Part shown: one piece after another, positions 63,075-64,000 of the stretch
How the letters are laid out: every line of letters begins with the position of its first letter
Position numbering within the stretch: the stretch's first letter is position 1
Origin: Hyphomicrobium sp. 12-62-95
Lineage (GTDB): Bacteria > Pseudomonadota > Alphaproteobacteria > Rhizobiales > Hyphomicrobiaceae
Assembly (NCBI GenBank): GCA_002279935.1
Contig: NCCZ01000001.1
Location: forward strand, 124,001-188,000
DNA: 64,000 bases
Direction of reading: 5' to 3'
The notes under the pieces: model-generated
Databases searched by the model: none
Seen by the model: only the letters and a program-made list of their open reading frames with translations
Told to the model about the DNA's origin: nothing
Program-made: the position numbers and the translations under genes

Positions 63075-63689
63075 ATGGGACGACGTTCATCACATACGCC
63101 GGAAGAGTTGCGCGAGCTCATCCTGGAGGCTTCCACTGAGTTGATCAGTGAGGGCGGGCTGACTGGCCTCTCCGCGCGCGAAATTGCCCGGCGCATCAAC
63201 TACTCGCCCGGCACGCTCTACAACGTCTTTGAGAATCTCGATGATCTTGTTTTGACGATCGAGGGGCGATTGATCGATGGCTTGGCGGCGGAACTCGATA
63301 AGGTTCCCGCGCAGGACAGCCCGATGGAACAAGCGCTGGCGATGGGACGGGCCTATCTCAATTACACCAGCAAAAAGCCCAAACTCTGGAACCTTCTGTT
63401 TGAGCATCATCTGCCGGCGGGGCGCGAAGTTCCGGTCTGGTATCAGCAGAAGCTCGACTCGGTGATGCAACGCGTGGAGGCCGTCGTGTCGCCTCTCATG
63501 CCGCGGCGGAGTGCTGAGGACGTTACGCGGTCTGCGCACGTCCTTTGGGCGGGTGTGCATGGTATTACGTCGCTGGCGACGGCCGACAAGCTGGCTGTCG
63601 TGACGAGCGAAGGCGCGGGGCCCTTGGTTGATCTGCTGATCTCAGCCTATCTGCAAGGGATCAATCAATCAGCTAAGCCGGCTCGCTGA
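63075..63689 (+). CDS. TetR/AcrR family transcriptional regulator
   Basis: 204 residues. The N-terminal HTH has the TetR layout: ELILEASTELISEGGLTGLSAREIARRINYSPGTLYNVFENLDDLV. The C-terminal ligand domain is helical, with NLLFEHHLPAG and HVLWAGVHGITSLA, the TetR_C type associated with the WHG motif seen as WAGVHG. Ligand and targets are unknown. It is divergent from no gene in sight and converges on glyQ, with 24 bp between stops. Confidence 0.92.
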   Translation: MGRRSSHTPEELRELILEASTELISEGGLTGLSAREIARRINYSPGTLYNVFENLDDLVLTIEGRLIDGLAAELDKVPAQDSPMEQALAMGRAYLNYTSKKPKLWNLLFEHHLPAGREVPVWYQQKLDSVMQRVEAVVSPLMPRRSAEDVTRSAHVLWAGVHGITSLATADKLAVVTSEGAGPLVDLLISAYLQGINQSAKPAR

Positions 63690-63713
63690 AAATGCTAAGC
63701 TTTGCTGCGCGAT

Positions 63714-64000
63714 TTAGGCGGCGGTGCGGCCGCCATCTGTGGCCAGCCATGCGCCACAGCAGGCCTTCGCGAGGTCGCGCACCCGCAAAATATAACTCTG
63801 ACGTTCGGTGACTGAGATGACACCACGGGCGTCGAGCAGGTTGAAAACGTGGCTGGCCTTGATGCACTGGTCGTATGCGGGCAGTGCGAGCAGATGGCTT
63901 TCGGCGCTGCTGCCTTTTTCGAGCAGCGATTGGCACTCGGCCTCGGCGTCCTTGAAATGCTGGAGGAGCATGGCGGTGTTGGCGTGCTCGAAGTTGTAGC
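63714..64000 (-). CDS. glyQ: Glycyl-tRNA synthetase alpha subunit (partial, N-terminus off window)
   Basis: The last 95 residues or so, read from the window edge on the minus strand: [22 protein letters not shown], then [30 protein letters not shown] at the end. Both blocks are typical of the C-terminus of GlyQ, the alpha chain of the two-subunit glycyl-tRNA synthetase. glyS would be expected downstream in many relatives but the next gene here is the convergent TetR regulator, so glyS must lie elsewhere or upstream. Confidence 0.93.
   Translation of the reverse strand, partial: YNFEHANTAMLLQHFKDAEAECQSLLEKGSSAESHLLALPAYDQCIKASHVFNLLDARGVISVTERQSYILRVRDLAKACCGAWLATDGGRTAA

Overview
The window looks like chromosomal DNA of a GC-rich alphaproteobacterium, most likely of the order Hyphomicrobiales (Rhizobiales). 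The evidence is an rpsT-dnaA-dnaN-recF-gyrB replication block, CtrA-type TTAA-N7-TTAA boxes, clustered GANTC sites, a RegB/RegA (PrrB/PrrA, ActS/ActR) redox two-component pair beside an SCO gene, Tad-pilus parts, an MmcB-family gene, a DUF4175/TIGR02302-type protein and an LpxQ-like outer-membrane protein. Genus cannot be fixed from the sequence alone; a Hyphomicrobium-like organism is a guess.

Layout. 1-1.7 kb: end of a Tad/VWA gene and a tRNA-Leu(UAA). 1.8-8.5 kb: glutaminase, DUF2147 protein, TrkH potassium transporter, FAD monooxygenase, zinc-finger protein, alpha/beta hydrolase, a 630-bp gene-free stretch with terminators and a consensus DnaA box, and an extensin-like lipoprotein. 8.5-14.4 kb: a phospho-signalling block (Ser/Thr kinase with a C-terminal WD40 propeller, FHA protein, PP2C phosphatase), a small membrane protein and a voltage-gated-type channel with a degenerate cyclic-nucleotide domain. 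14.5-24.3 kb: rpsT, a probable origin/regulatory region, a rhodanese gene, dnaA, dnaN, a low-GC GIY-YIG-like gene, recF, gyrB and an orphan zeta-toxin-like kinase. 24.3-35.7 kb: trhO, a cytochrome c, a PBP1A-type peptidoglycan synthase with a perfect CtrA box upstream, a YgjP-type metalloprotease, SCO protein, RegB/RegA, MmcB, MutM, two related membrane proteins and PPK2.

35.9-49.2 kb: an unidentified 823-residue membrane protein, a second unknown gene, three 37-bp direct repeats, a giant alpha-2-macroglobulin coupled to pbpC, a PHA-depolymerase-like lipoprotein and an LpxQ-like barrel. 49.2-59.6 kb: DUF4175 protein, lysA, a methyltransferase, lptM, argH, tlpA, a small Lys/Ala-rich duplicated protein, dapD, a small unknown ORF and dapE, so most late lysine/DAP genes sit close together. 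59.6-64 kb: two Flp pilins, a secretin-N-like pilus protein, two TadE-like pseudopilins, a TetR regulator and the end of glyQ.

Most of the window is ordinary housekeeping DNA. The parts least explained by known synteny are the two accessory genes tightly coupled into the recF/gyrB block (a GIY-YIG-like gene with an HTH-like N-terminus, and a zeta-like kinase), the probable CtrA/CcrM-marked origin region, the structured gap at 7.2-7.8 kb, the kinase-FHA-phosphatase block, and the unknown membrane gene at 35.9 kb. No mobile elements, CRISPR arrays or phage genes were recognised.
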